Source of the DNA: Rachicladosporium sp. CCFEE 5018
Taxonomy: Eukaryota; Ascomycota; Dothideomycetes; Cladosporiales; Cladosporiaceae
Direction of reading: 5' to 3'
DNA: 64,000 nt
NCBI GenBank assembly: GCA_002077045.2
Contig: KZ111174.1
Location: 152,646-216,645 of the forward strand
A program made the translations under genes and the position numbers. The stretch's first letter is position 1. The number at the start of each line of letters is the position of its first letter. Below, piece by piece: positions 52,888-64,000 of the stretch. The notes under the pieces are model-generated. The model saw nothing but the letters and a program-made list of their open reading frames with translations. It was not told the DNA's origin and did not search any database.

Positions 52888-54241
52888 ATGGCATCTATCG
52901 AAGTAGACATTGCAACCCGATGCCAGCAGCTTTCCAACGACGTGCCCATGTGGCAGCTGACAGAGCTTATGGACGAGTTCAAAGTCGGCGTCATTGCTCG
53001 CATCAAAGTAGAACCGATTGATCCAAAAGACTGGCAACTGGCTGCGGATACCTGCTTCGCGTTTCTGGAAAAGCCAACTCTCGCACCGTTAGACCAGGCG
53101 CAAGTGCATTTTATCTTGGCAGGCATGTGTCTGAATGGTGACATCGCAGTTCAAGAGGATCATCTCATCATCGCCGATGACATATTGACCTGGTCCGAGA
53201 AGGAGGTCGCTGTAGGCGGTTGCGGAGCAGAGATCGGTCGTTACTCCAAGTCGCTGCGCCGCAGGCACCGGAAGCTCTCCTATGCGATTCTTGATGCCTT
53301 GATGTTTATGGTTGAATGCGATCGCATGCTCGCCGACCAAGCCAGTGATGAATGTCGCTAGAGGTTCACTCGAAGCGAGCGAAGTCAGCAATGCGGCGGG
53401 TGCCGGGAGTGGGCCTCAAGATGAAGACAGTGGAGAGCCAAAGACTCAAGAGAGAGAAAGCGATGTTGTTGACAGTCGAGTGTTGGGAATTGCCATCAAC
53501 GAGAGCGTGAAGGGCGATACCACCGCCAATGACGTAGGCGGGACTCAGATGAGCGAAGCAGAGACAGCCATACCTCACAGCGCCGTTGCGGGTCAGAACC
53601 CTACTGGACCGGTCTTCAGCAGAGACGCCATTGATCTCGGTAGTGGCTCGTATGGTGTCTCACACAGAACTATTTCGAGCATATCCGGTGGTATTGGGCG
53701 CCATACTGGAGAGCAGGGTGTTGGAGGGCAAGATGTTGAGAAGCAGGACACCGAGAAGCAGAGTGTCGGAGAGCACGATGTTGGAAAGCAGAGTGCTGAA
53801 GGACAGAGCGCTGAAGGGCAGCGCGTCGAGGATAATGGCACTGGAGAGCAAGGTGCTGGCAATGATTCTGCTGGCGCGCAGTATTCCAGCGAGGAGGTCC
53901 CACGTAACACTGCCGCCAGTGCCGACGCCATCATCGAGGAGACTGCTGCGAACCAAGACGCTGCCGCCAATACCGTGCTTGATGACCAAGGATTTTCCGA
54001 TCACGGCGCGGTCGTCGGTACTGATGCTCTTGATGCGCTGGATGCCAAGGATGATGGAGCCGAGCATCCTGGCGGCTCTACCAAGTTGCCGGTACGCAAG
54101 AAGACTATCAGCAAGTCTGTGCGGCGTCGTGAAGCAAATGACGCCTTCGCCGAGCGCAACACGTCTAAGCAATTGAAGGGAAAGGCACAGCAAAAGCGCG
54201 ACGTGCGAAGTCTATGGCCAACAAAGTCTGATGAGGTTTGA
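52888..54241 (+). CDS. Unrecognised protein with pentapeptide repeats, frame broken near residue 155
   Basis: The first frame (52888-53361, ATG start) gives 157 residues beginning MASIEVDIATRCQQLSNDVP, mostly helical and without known motifs. It overlaps a second frame that reads on to 54241: GSLEASEVSNAAG, an acidic Ser/Gly-rich stretch, ten pentapeptide repeats, and a basic end (KKTISKSVRRREANDAFAER). The two frames look like halves of one protein; joining them requires skipping one base in the overlap 53312-53361. The only GT-AG pair there spans 17 bp, too short for an intron. So this is a one-base insertion (assembly or mutation) or two separate frames. No function can be named. Confidence 0.5.
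53711..53860 (+). repeat. Ten 15-bp tandem units encoding pentapeptides
   Basis: Units of 15 bp from GAGCAGGGTGTTGGA to GAGCAAGGTGCTGGC encode variants of EQGVG, KQDTE, KQSVG, GQSAE and similar. The repeats keep the reading frame although the DNA units have diverged. Confidence 0.9.
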
Positions 54242-56896
54242 AGTGAGGTAGGAGCAATTGTGTTCGGGTCCGGCGAGCCGAGTTCTCAAGCCGATGGCTT
54301 CCATCGCGTGTGGAAAGGATAGAATAAAACATGTCATATCAGCGCTCTCGCCTCTTCGTCACATCGTGATTGTGGACATGGTTTCAGTATCTAGCGCACT
54401 TGTACTCGACAGTGCTATATCATCAGTATCCCGTATGTTTCGGCCCCAAATTTTACGGCCGAGTGTCGCAAACAAAGTTCTGATGCCGTGCTCCGGTGTT
54501 ACCCCAAGGAGGTCGGATTTGTCAACGCCAGCAGAATAGCAAGCGACTCTCGGTCTCCTGTCTGCCATCCTTCGGGTGATGATATTGCGCCCTTTGCTGC
54601 AGCCACCAGAAGCTTGTGACTGCGGGCACGGAACCAAGCCGTCGAACACCTCAAATGCTGCGCCTGCTTGTTATGCTAAGACTCGATGTTCCCCAAGATG
54701 CCTGTCAAGAATGGCGGGACTACAGTCAGGTCGCCAGCAAGAGCCCTGTAGCCCTTACTATTTTGCACAGCCATCCGACGGGTCGCATGCTATATGTACT
54801 ATGTACTCCCGAAAGCTTCTAAGTGCCACGCAAGCACTCAGTATTACGAGCTGATTGCGACCAAGCAAAACTCGGACCCGGAAATCAGCAAACCCTGTTC
54901 GACCCGTTACGACGCTTCTTGATAATCGTCACAGCGGTACTTAATATTTTCCTTCCAATTGAATCTACACCTGGTGGTGAACATTGCTGAAACAACCGCA
55001 CGATCTATTCGCCTCAACGGACGTCGATCTCTGGCATCATTGGCATGCTGATGCCTTCTAGGTTTTCTGGTAGAGGAAGTACCTTTAAGCACACTTGCGC
55101 TCCCACACAAGCGTGCCAGCGCTTGTTACGCTACATCTCATAGCTGGACGTAAATATACCCTACGGACAATTGGCCCATTCATGGATAGCAGCGTCAATT
55201 ATACATGCTGATCTAGGCTCGAATCGATGCGACTGGTACGGAGAGGTTCTCACGTCTGTAGCAGAGCCTGACATTATTGAGCAGAGGGAGGGCTCGTCAA
55301 AGCCGCCATGAGGCTTATCTTCATAAAGCCGCAGACAGATGATTAGGTTTTGTCCAAGGTGAGTCGTGACGTTAAGTGTGGGATACATAGCACTAGCTTG
55401 ATGCGAAGGGACCACCGGCTACTCACGCAGACTCAGCGCTGCAGACGTTGATGTTACAATGACATGTCTGCATCTGCCAACTCGACACTTGTTGCTCCGT
55501 GTCCCAACCAAGTTCACCCCACGTTCATCAGTGGAAGCAGCTTTTCGAGCGAAATACGACGCTTCAAAGAGAACGTTTAGAAGGGCGAAGCATGATACCT
55601 CGGATTGATAGCACTAAGACATGGCACCAACGCTGCGAAGAAGGCCAAGGCCAAGCCAAGTTATGCCAGTGGAGTCTTGGAGGCTGCCTTAGAGGCTTGG
55701 AGCTCCACATATTAGTATCGCGCCACTCCAGGATGCATCTCGCGTTTGCTTGCGTCTGCTTTCGGCTGACGACGGCACACACGGCACACGAATCACTGTG
55801 AGCTGTGTCGTCCGAATTGTGGTAGATCACGTCGGTTGCACTACCTTGTGGTGCTTTCGCAAGTCCAAAGGTTTTCTTTCGCGATTCCGGGAGGTGGACA
55901 AGCTTACTTTAGTGTGGTCCTTATCGCAGGTTAGATTAGGGTTAAATTCTTTCGCTCGACAGCACCCATGTGGGAAGCGGGGCCACTGTGCCAAGTGGTC
56001 GCTATGATTGGCGTATTTGGCGTTTTGGCGCAGCCTAGGCCCGGGGAATGACGATCTCGATTGGCAATTTTCGCGAGCACTTGCTGCAAAATCGAGGATG
56101 CCGATACGCGCCATGGAGATGTCACTGATGCAGCCATCCCCGTGGCAGCAAGCTTAGCCCTGGCATAAAGTTACCCCTCAGCTCTACGTGCCAGAACCAA
56201 GGCCTGCACACTTTCTTCTCCTATTGCCAATCTGTCGGGTGCCTAGGGTGCTTCGAAAGGCCTGATCGCAGGAAGCACACGTGGCCAGAGGCCAAGCGGA
56301 ACACACAAGCGTTGCGCCTGCTCTGCAGCTTACAAGCTTTGCCAAAGGGCTTCAACGCTTGGACTTTCTCTCGCTTATCCACTTGGCTGTCCACGGCTGA
56401 CCCGTAATCGTTCCGAACTTCCGGAGATGTGCATCGCAGTGCATCGCAGTGTGCTTGAGAATCGTATCGATCAGGTCCAAGGCACATGTAGTGCGATCGG
56501 CAACTACTCCCTGTGCAAGACAGCCAATGCTCCATTCAGTTAGAGTCCTGTTCTTCTCGGAGAGAAATGCCAATTTTTAGTGGTCTGGGCGTTATTCTTG
56601 GCGGCTCGGCTTGCTCTGTAACCATAAACCTTCACTTAAGCTTTGTTTGAGTTCATCTTCACTCATCGTCTTACATCCTTGCACGCCCTCTTGCACCATT
56701 TCTCAGACAACTCAATATGTGCCGCCGCTAGACAAATTGCCTCCGTTTATCATACTCGGTTCTCCATCACACCAGTGCAGCGGTGCAGGAACGGCACAGG
56801 CACGCGTGGCGCGCGGTGGCACAGATCTTGACCACGACGACTGGTTTTCATAGCTGCTTTCTACTTTAAACGGCACGACGACTGCGCTCCGCCGTC
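54242..56896. other. Long intergenic region upstream of the WOPR gene
   Basis: About 2.65 kb without a supported gene. WOPR-type regulators often have long promoters and leaders, which may explain its size. A C/T-rich stretch near 56640-56720 could be leader sequence. One TTAGGG occurs at about 55933, isolated. Confidence 0.5.
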
Positions 56897-58238
56897 ATGG
56901 AGACTTACAACGGCCATGTGCGCACGCCTGGCGATGCAATCATCCTGTTCGAGGCATGCCGGATCGGTCTTCTGCCGCGCGTGCAGCGCCGCCTCTCCGA
57001 GAAGGAGCGACAGTCCATCAAATCTGGCTCGGTCTTCGTGTGGGACGAGCGTGAGGCCGGCATGCGCAGATGGACCGACGGCAAATCATGGAGTGCCAGC
57101 AGAGTGTCTGGCAGCTTTCTCACCTACAGAGAAATGGAGGGCAAGCGAGGTGGCAACGCGTTCGACAAGACCGCAAATCGCGACGGCATGCGAACTTCAG
57201 CTGATGGCAACGAGTCCGACGGCGGCCCTGATGGCTACCGTTACAAGCCCGATGGCCTCATGAAGCAGTCCTTCTCCATCACCACCAATGGCGGCCAACA
57301 TCTTCACCTCATCAGCTACTACTCACGATCGTCGCAAGTCTCGAATGCGCTCATGCAGCCCACAGCTGATCCGCAGCTTCGCCACATTCGCCCGGAGAAA
57401 GGCATGTACCCCGAGAGCACTGTGCACGAGCAAAGCACTATTCCCGCCGTCACCCGGGGCCCAATGAGCTCACCCGGGTACGCTCCTGCCCCTCATCAGT
57501 CTCCCTATCCTCGCGGACCATATGGCTATGGCCCACCGCACGGCGCATGGGCGCCTCCCAGTCCAATGCACACGCCTCCACCTCATCCACACTACGGCGG
57601 CTACTACGGTCACCCAGGGTATGGTCAACCCTACATCCCACATCAGCCGTACTATGGTCCCCCACAAACGGCCTACGACCGGCCGCCTCCTCATCTTACC
57701 AACCCTGCACTGCCACCGCCACCTGCGCATCACTACGGGTATCCACCACAAGGCTACCCCGGCTACCCTCCTCAGCCAGCACCGCCGGCACACTATCAGC
57801 CTCCGCCAATTCAGCAGGCTCAACCTCCACCAGCCGCCCCAGTACAAGCGGCTACACAGACCGCTCCGCCCGAGAGCAACGCCCTTCCGCCACCGGTCAC
57901 ACTCCCTGCACCGAACACGGCAGACAAAGAAACGCAGCAAGACAGCACAGACGCGACATCGACATCACCCATAGCAGCGACATCGAGTGATGTCGCAGGC
58001 TCAAGCAGGCGCCGAGACCGCCAAGCCAGCCGCTACTACTGGTCAGACCATCCCAAGTATCCACACAATGCTGAGCGGTGGTGAGAATGGTCAGCCTCCC
58101 GTACGTGCAAGCAGCCGCAGCCCCAACGGTACTATGCGCGTACCTTCCGATATTCCCAGTCACAAGCTTGGATTCGAGGCGAATAGGGATATGCAGGCGC
58201 TGCGCAACCTTGATAAGACCACGTTCAAGGCTTATTAG
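56897..58238 (+). CDS. WOPR-domain transcription factor (Gti1/Pac2 family), frame change near the end
   Basis: The ATG at 56897 opens METYNGHVRTPGDAIILFEA, followed by SGSVFVWDEREAGMRRWTDG and SWSASRVSGSFLTYREMEGK (WOPR part A). A short linker leads to YRYKPDGLMKQSFSITTNG then LISYYSR (part B). This is the Pac2-like type. A long Pro/Tyr/His/Gln-rich tail follows. The plain frame stops at 58084, but the +1 frame over 57975-58238 encodes TIPSIHTMLSGGENGQPPVR and ends HKLGFEANRDMQALRNLDK, clearly a better protein end. Joining them needs one skipped base between about 57975 and 58081, or an intron I could not define. WOPR proteins bind DNA and control morphogenetic or nutritional switches. Confidence 0.85.
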
Positions 58239-58986
58239 TGATTAGGCCCGTCGAGGATTAGCGCTGGTGTTTCAGGGTCGAGTCGGGCGTTGGATGGGAG
58301 GCGTTGCTGGTGGTCAAGGGCTGGGCGACATGATGCATATGATTCACGGAGCAGAGGCCAAAACGGGTTTCTTGGGGTTGCCGCGCAGTCGCTAACGCGC
58401 ATGGAACTATACGGGTTTCTCGGAGGGCCTGGGGCTGTAGCTGTCGCTCATGTGATTTTTACTCGAGATACCGCAAACGAATAAGTCTCTATGCACCGCT
58501 TCTCCAAAGGTTCGAATCATGAACAATGCTCTCTTGAGCTTATCCACAGCAGTCCTGCGCTGTTATGTCACGCCTGTGAGAGTCGCCAAACTGGCAAAGC
58601 TACGATAGTGTTACCCTCTCTCACTGATATGGAGTAATGCCTCCACTGGTGCAGGGTTGCTTACAGTACCGCAGGAGTGCCCATACTGTCAGTGAAGCAG
58701 TAAAACCAGCATTCGGCACACTTCGCTACAGCCTTGTCAGGAATCGCCACTCGAGCCCGCACTGTCGATACTTTCTATGGTCGTCAGCGATCATCTAGCG
58801 AAGGCCGCCAGCCTTGTCTCCAACGGATTGCTCGTAAAGGATGCTCCGTCGTAATCGTCACCCTGACCACTCTTCTGACACCCTCGATCTGAGCAATGCA
58901 ACCACTGATCGTGCCGAACGCCTTCGCCGCCCGATCTCCTAGGTCATCACTCATGTACACATTACCGCCACCTCCGCTGATCCCTC
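58239..58986. other. Intergenic between two convergent genes
   Basis: About 750 bp, 3' flanks of the WOPR gene and the small membrane protein gene. A GGTTCGAATC near 58512 resembles a tRNA B box, but no matching arms surround it. Confidence 0.5.
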
Positions 58987-59359
58987 TTACTTCCTTGCCC
59001 CGCTTTTACTCCCTCTACCCTTGTCCTTCGCCAACGAATCTGCAGACGTCGTCCATGTATTCACCAGGGCCCTGTAATCACCGTCAGCATCGTACTAGGC
59101 CCGATCGCCCTACCCCTCCACCACTGCAGACTTACTTTTGTGCCCTATCCGCCGACTCCTCAGCACTCATCTCCTTCACTCCGACTTTCATTCCACCGTC
59201 TTTACTGAAATTGATGTTCTTCTTCTCCATATGCTTCTGCCCGCGATCAGCGAGCTCGCCGCTCCAGAGATAGACTTGGAAGCCAATCCATGCCACGCCC
59301 ATGAGGACTACGAAGAGCAGGACGAGGGGAAGGAGGTCGAAGATGTTGGATTTGGGCAT
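58987..59359 (-). CDS. Conserved small fungal membrane protein
   Basis: Two exons, 59359-59136 and 59071-58987, with a 64-bp intron (GTAAGT donor, CTGAC branch, TTACAG acceptor), giving 102 residues. It starts MPKSNIFDLLPLVLLFVVLM with one membrane segment at about residues 9-32. The following GELADRGQKHMEKKNINFSK and GGMKVGVKEMSAEE are blocks I recall from a widely conserved uncharacterised fungal family whose members continue with a VLVKAWN-like end. Splicing produces ALVNTWTTSADS at that place, which supports the intron. Predicted single-pass protein; cellular role unknown. Confidence 0.8.
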
Positions 59360-60041
59360 TTTGCGCGGTATGTGGATGCGATTGGAATGCGGAGGGAGCG
59401 ACTGACGTGCGATGTATGTGGTGTGCTGTGTACTGAGTCGCTTGAAAGAGTGGTCCTCGTGATCGCGTGCCGAGCATTCGGTCTCACTTTCACTGTTTCA
59501 CATGCAGATGGATTTGATCGGGCAGCAGGGGTCCAGAGCTCACTCTCAGAGCTCACTATATGTACTTTCCTGTCACGATAAACTTAGATCGCCATCATGC
59601 CTGGACAGTTAGTAGTGGTCGCGCCAGACGATTTTACTCGAGCTCGGATGGACTCGATCGCTATACCTACACACAGACAGGATGCTACTTCAGATGGGAG
59701 AAAATGGACTTGACCACAAGTTTGATGGTGCAGCTTCCATGAAAGCTGCTTTACAAGTATCGCTAAGAACGCTCGAAGTCCACACACCCAACTCCGTTGT
59801 TCGCTGGCCTGAGACCCAAAGCGATCGCGCAGATGCGAGACCCTCGTGAAGCAGTGTAATCGAGTGGCAACACCGTGCCAACGCGAACCTCTACTTGGGT
59901 GTCAAGCTTCACCTAGGCCCCTGCTGCAGAGTCCATGCTGCTGCACTCGAATACATGGCCAAAGGCCAAAGCTGTCCAGCGTTGCAACCGCGTAGGTGGC
60001 TAAATCGGGGTGTGATGACCATCAGCAGATAATATACCGCT
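59360..60041. other. Intergenic
   Basis: About 680 bp upstream of the small membrane protein gene. Nothing recognised. Confidence 0.5.
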
Positions 60042-60801
60042 TCAGGTGGGTCCATCGAGCGTGTCTTCCCACACGGAGAAACTCCACGATCTCGCACGAG
60101 GATCAACACTCAGCTTGAGTCGCTCGACGAACCACTCATTGTACATGCGTCTGGCAGCCATCATGGCACCAATGTGCCCAGGGCCACCGCCGCCACGACG
60201 AGCATCTTCGCGATTTCGCCAGATGCCTGGGAGCTGTGTCAGTAGATCGAACGGCTTTCGATTGAGGGTGACGTAACGTACAAGTCGCAAGATTCCTCCC
60301 ACTCGCGTCGGGAGTTCCAAACCAATACTTCAGCAAGCCTCCTCCATCGACTGCCTCGACATGAGCCGCAGCATCGAGCTGCCCGAGTAGGATTCTATCC
60401 GCATCGAGGTTGATCCGAGACCGGAAGACGATGACGAAATAATGCAGTGGCTCGAGGAGAAGCTGTGCCTTATTATCTGTGGCGACGTCGGAATAGGCGT
60501 CGACGATCGACTGCCAATTGAAAGCTTGCGAATAGGGTGCTGTGGCGTAGTCTGACCGGAGCGCTTGCATGTGCAGCAGACTCTTTGCGAAGAGCTGCAG
60601 CGGCGGCGCTAGAGTCGATAGGTCGAGGAGGTGCTCCCTAGTCGTGTAATGCGAGGCTTGGAGGAGGCCTGACTTCGATTGAGGAGTGTCCTCGGTTGTA
60701 TCGACATCAATGCCATTCTTCTGAGCCGTAAGCGCTGTGATGTGGGCAACGTACTCGATATCGTTGATAGTGTCCGAGTCCGAGTCGAGATAGGGTGCCA
60801 T
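60042..60801 (-). CDS. UPF0643-like protein of unknown function
   Basis: Two exons, 60801-60282 and 60226-60042, with a 55-bp intron (GTACGT donor, CTGAC branch, CCCAG acceptor), giving 234 residues from MAPYLDSDSDTINDIEYVAH. Splicing joins GRNLATC to IWRNREDARRGGGGPGHIGA. Together with GGGLLKYWFGTPD before the junction and MYNEWFVERLKLSVDP after it, this matches the pattern I associate with the fungal UPF0643 family. Members have no established activity. A longer upstream frame lacks an ATG. The intron phase fits and the protein end is compatible with the family. Confidence 0.75.
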
Positions 60802-61476
60802 AATGCTACTCTTTCTGATGATTGTAGCGAATAGCGAGTGATCGAGCTGCTGTGTAACAAAGGAATGCACTCGTATTGCTTCATAGTATGAGTGTTGCAA
60901 GCACGCAAGATCGCGACAACAATGGCGTGATGAGCACGCAATGTAAGGAGTTGGGATTCGAGATCAATTCAAAGTAGTGAAGGAACATTGATTTCACTAT
61001 AGGATCTGTCGAGAAATGCGCATAGCTGATGACTTACCTGAGGACATTCAGTCGTGCGTACCACAACGAGTGCTGTGAAGCAGTGTTGCTGTCTGACCAT
61101 GCCTTTGGCGACGAATGACACCTTCGATACCGGTCAAAGACTGAGGAGACCAGTGTATACAATCAACTGTGTCTCCAAGAATCTGCGATCCATGCTGAGG
61201 GTGGAAGGGAGATTCGAGCAGATGGAGGTGCAGGAGATGTCGAAGACGAAGTCAGGTTTCCATCGGTTGCGCTGACTTCGGAACCTGAGGACAACCGACC
61301 GAGGCTAGCACCGAGCGATCAACAACCAATGATCGTGCACTGTAACAATACCACTTTGCAGCTCCACAGCATCTTGGTCGGTTTGGGTGCTGGCTAAGTT
61401 TCAAATGCTGTGATCGTGGTATATGTTGTACTCGAGGTCGAGCACTGCGACACCAGGATCATTCGCGACACCATGA
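60802..61476. other. Intergenic
   Basis: About 675 bp. The proximal 76 bases (61401-61476) may belong to an alternative last exon of the next minus-strand gene. Confidence 0.45.
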
Positions 61477-62946
61477 TCACACAAATAAATGCTTACTCTG
61501 ATACCTCCACCACATTTCTCTCGTGTCAGCTTGTCTCCAAGCACCGATGCCACCCTCAACACCCCGTTCATTGACAGCCCAATGCCCACTCTCGATATTC
61601 TCGAGCCAATTCTCCAGTATCGCAAGCAACTTCGGGCCATGACGCATAACGAACGGGTTGATCTCGACTTGATACAGATCGCTGTGACTCTTTCGTATAG
61701 GTCTGAAGTCTGACGTCCGAGCATACTTGTTACTGCCCAGCTTGATCGGTAGAACCAATCGACATGCGTCCTCGAACGGATTCTGCGCGTTCGGAAAGGC
61801 GTCGAGGTATAGACCGCAGGGCACGCTCTCAACTGTAGAGAACGGGTAGCGGAATTTTGCATCGCTGGCCGGAATCTCGCCTGGTATGCGAAGGAAGAGG
61901 AAAGGCATCTTCATGTTCGCGGTCTCCTTCGGGTAGGCTTTGGCGATGTGCTTGAAAGGCTGATTGAGGAACTCCTCGACTTTCGGCAGTCGGATGCCTG
62001 GTGCGATGAACCAGACTTGAGAGTATTGTGCACGAGCTAAGAGATCGTATGCGAAGCCGGGAGAGACTCCAGCCACGTTGAGAGCTGTGCGCGAACATGA
62101 AGGATCTGGCTCCTTGCTCTCGTCTTCGGCAGACTTCACTACGCCACTTCGAGTCTCGAGAGCTGTGACTAGTCGATTCCAGACATCGAGGCAGCGTTCA
62201 AGGTCTCCTCGGGTGTAAGATTGCATTACCCATGGCCGCATACTATTTGCAATGCGATCTGCGCCCATGTTGATCGACAGTCCAGATACTTCCACGACGC
62301 CATCATGAATTGCCACTACCTTCTCGGCTTCGACCATGTCGATGTAGGCGCTAAGCATCGTTTCCAGACTTTGCCACGGGAGGTGAGGGCTCTTGAAGTC
62401 GAACAGATGGTTGTAAGTCGGCATCAAGATGGCTTTGTTGGTGTCTTGGTCGTAGCTTAGGAGCATAGTTAGCCAGACATCAGGAACGAACTTCAATGCG
62501 ACTAGGCATACTTACACGATCCCTGCCGGATGGCTGACATGCTCCCTCGGCGTGCTATACAGTACAATATACCGGTGCTTCTCCTCACGCAGAGGCTGTC
62601 GATCGTCGTCCTTCAGTCGCTCGCCAAGCTCCAGCATGTCATGCCGACTTGCGAGACCGCTGATGTGGTAGAAGAAGTTGTGACCAGGCACATCGAAGAT
62701 CTTCGTCAGATACCTTGCTAGCGATGGACGTAGAAGGGCTTTCAGCTCAGCGTTGCCATGTCGTCCCAACCAGGATTTCTTCTGCATGTCTGGGATTCGT
62801 TTGCCACTGCAGATCCAGCCGTAGAGCAGCAGCGTATTGTGCATTGCCGCACATCGCTCGACATCGAGGTCCGGGCCATTGCCGCAAGGTTGCGTCGGGG
62901 TCACTCTGTGCTTCTCGATTGGATTGAAGAGCGTTAAGGTCGTCAT
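61477..62946 (-). CDS. Unrecognised 469-residue protein
   Basis: Two exons, 62946-62516 and 62455-61477, with a 60-bp intron (GTAAGT donor, CTAAC branch, CTAAG acceptor), giving 469 residues. The join reads HPAGIVYDQDTNKAILMP. The protein is globular without signal peptide, membrane segments or low complexity; notable stretches are HDGVVEVSGLSINMGADRI, RGDLERCLDVWNRLVTALE and PGIRLPKVEEFLNQPFKHIA. I do not recognise a domain. A second possible intron, 61496-61445 (GTAAGC donor, CGCAG acceptor, 52 bp), would replace the last seven residues by MLDLEYNIYHDHSI and give 477 residues ending at 61401. Its gene neighbour, the DOPA dioxygenase-like gene, is divergent. Confidence 0.75.
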
Positions 62947-63497
62947 GTGCTGACTGTGTGCGTGCCAGGCACGTCCAAATACTAATGCACTGGCCGAACG
63001 CTATCGCGCAGGACAAGTAACGAATGCGCCCATCTTGGAACAGATAACCTCACCAATGTAAGCATGCACTTGATACAGGCTTTTGTTCATGCAGTTGTTG
63101 ATGGCCACGCAACTGCCATGCATGGAGAGAACTCCACTTTCCCAACACCGCGTGCTAGCGTCAGGCACAGAAAGCTAGCTCTACCCCGAGCAATCTAACA
63201 GCGAATGCTTCCATGCGAAGAGAATGACGATCAAGGTCTGACATTGTGATACAAAGAGCGCGGACCTGGACAACAGGCGATCCATCATTTTGTGCGGACT
63301 GACGAGATGCGACAGAGGGAATGCAGTGGCTCGTCGGAACAATTCCGATCGCTTACGAGCTGCAGTCAACTCTATGCACGAGCACAAGGTGGGGAGATAT
63401 GATATGAAATGTGCAAACGGACACTTCGAAGGCTTTTGCCGTTCTACTGTGATTTATTGAGACCGAACCCACATCATTGCCACACTTCAGCGCAAGC
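62947..63497. other. Divergent promoter region
   Basis: About 550 bp between the unrecognised minus-strand gene and the dioxygenase-like gene. No site recognised. Confidence 0.5.
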
Positions 63498-64000
63498 ATG
63501 TCTGATCCAAGTCTCTACACCTATGAGTCTCCGCTCGTAGGCTGGGAAGGCGGCAAGCCGTTGTCAGAGTAAGAACAGCTTCACCGACACAATCGTGTGA
63601 TTAGTCCCCACTGCTTACTCTCTTCGCAGCGAACCCATTAAGGAAGGGCCGGACGCCAAATCCCTGCCGAACCCGTCACCCACTCGCCCAAGCGAAGCCT
63701 ACCACACCTTCACTTCCCCAATCTCAAACGACACCCGTGGCGGGTTCGATATCCATATCTACTACGTCTCTCCAGTTCTTTCCGAGCTCCAATTCGCCCG
63801 CGAACTGCACACCCGCATTCGCCGCGAGTTCCCGGAGTTGAGGATCTACCGCATGTTCGATGAGCCTGTCGGTCCGCATCCCGTGGGGATGTTTGAGGTA
63901 AATGTCTTTGATCCGAAGCAGTTTGGGGCGTTCGTAGGATGGCTGGTGGTGAATCGTGGCCCGCTGAGCGCGTTGGTGCATCCTAACACTGGGGATGATT
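63498..64000 (+). CDS. DOPA 4,5-dioxygenase-like protein, cut by the window edge
   Basis: Two exons visible, 63498-63568 and 63630-64000, with a 61-bp intron (GTAAGA donor, CGCAG acceptor); 147 residues are seen. After a short disordered start, GGFDIHIYYVSPVLSELQFA begins the small dioxygenase fold. RMFDEPVGPHPVGMFEV carries a His-Pro of the presumed metal site, and WLVVNRGPLSALVHPNTGDD carries the second His. A GTAAAT after MFE was rejected as a donor because the conserved frame continues through it. Family members cleave the aromatic ring of DOPA in betalain-type pigment pathways; most fungal homologues have unknown substrates. The last part of the protein lies outside the window. Confidence 0.88.

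Noticed and set aside
55925..55945. TTAGGG hexamer
   Set aside because: A single copy in intergenic DNA, not a telomeric array.
58505..58525. GGTTCGAATC resembling a tRNA B box
   Set aside because: No A box, acceptor stem or anticodon arm could be built around it.
63898..63904. GTAAAT as a donor in the dioxygenase-like gene
   Set aside because: The conserved frame runs straight through it (FEVNVFDPKQFGAF).

Overview
The window is nuclear DNA of a filamentous ascomycete, most likely a Dothideomycete. Genes are dense and lie on both strands. Introns are short (about 50-80 bp), with GTRNGT-type donors, CTRAY branch points and YAG acceptors. Fungus-specific families are present: DASH Spc34, the WOPR factor Gti1/Pac2, RCR proteins and MSC2. 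No prokaryotic operon structure, CRISPR array or convincing tRNA gene was seen. Gene models are my own reading of open frames plus splice signals.

Layout. 1-13.5 kb is ordinary gene-dense DNA: a Gln-rich protein running off the left edge, two secreted Cys-rich proteins, an eight-finger C2H2 protein, endonuclease IV (APN1), an F-box-like protein, a WW-like protein, SPC34 and RPN3. 13.6-17.3 kb holds three head-to-tail copies of an undescribed small two-exon membrane-protein gene; a fourth copy lies at 27.0 kb on the other strand. 18.5-45 kb returns to conserved genes: RPA135, an Arl8-like GTPase, an RCR protein, a kelch membrane protein, a TFIIIC zinc-finger subunit, a frame-broken membrane protein, ALG1, an MSC2-type zinc transporter, SUA5, a pyroglutamyl-peptidase-like protein and a GNAT acetyltransferase. 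45.2-54.2 kb looks accessory or decayed: a haloacid-dehalogenase gene cut by a 100-N assembly gap, a long minus-strand reading frame with at least nine in-frame TAA/TAG stops and no TGA, a zinc-ribbon protein with one in-frame TAG, and a repeat-containing gene with a frameshift. 56.9-64 kb holds the WOPR gene (also frame-broken near its end), a small membrane protein, a UPF0643-like protein, an unrecognised 469-residue protein and a DOPA 4,5-dioxygenase-like gene cut by the right edge.

Functionally most genes are unlinked housekeeping functions (rRNA transcription, proteasome, DNA repair, N-glycosylation, tRNA modification, zinc transport, kinetochore). The strongest candidate for something undescribed is the four-copy family at 13.6-27.3 kb. 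Its second exon is exactly 161 nt in every copy, and the copies share a membrane segment and a basic tail ending in YMLEDIExHGW. Also notable are a 15-nt micro-exon that restores the spacing of a zinc finger, a 20-nt exon in the Arl8-like gene, and an exact eight-cysteine tandem duplication in a secreted protein.
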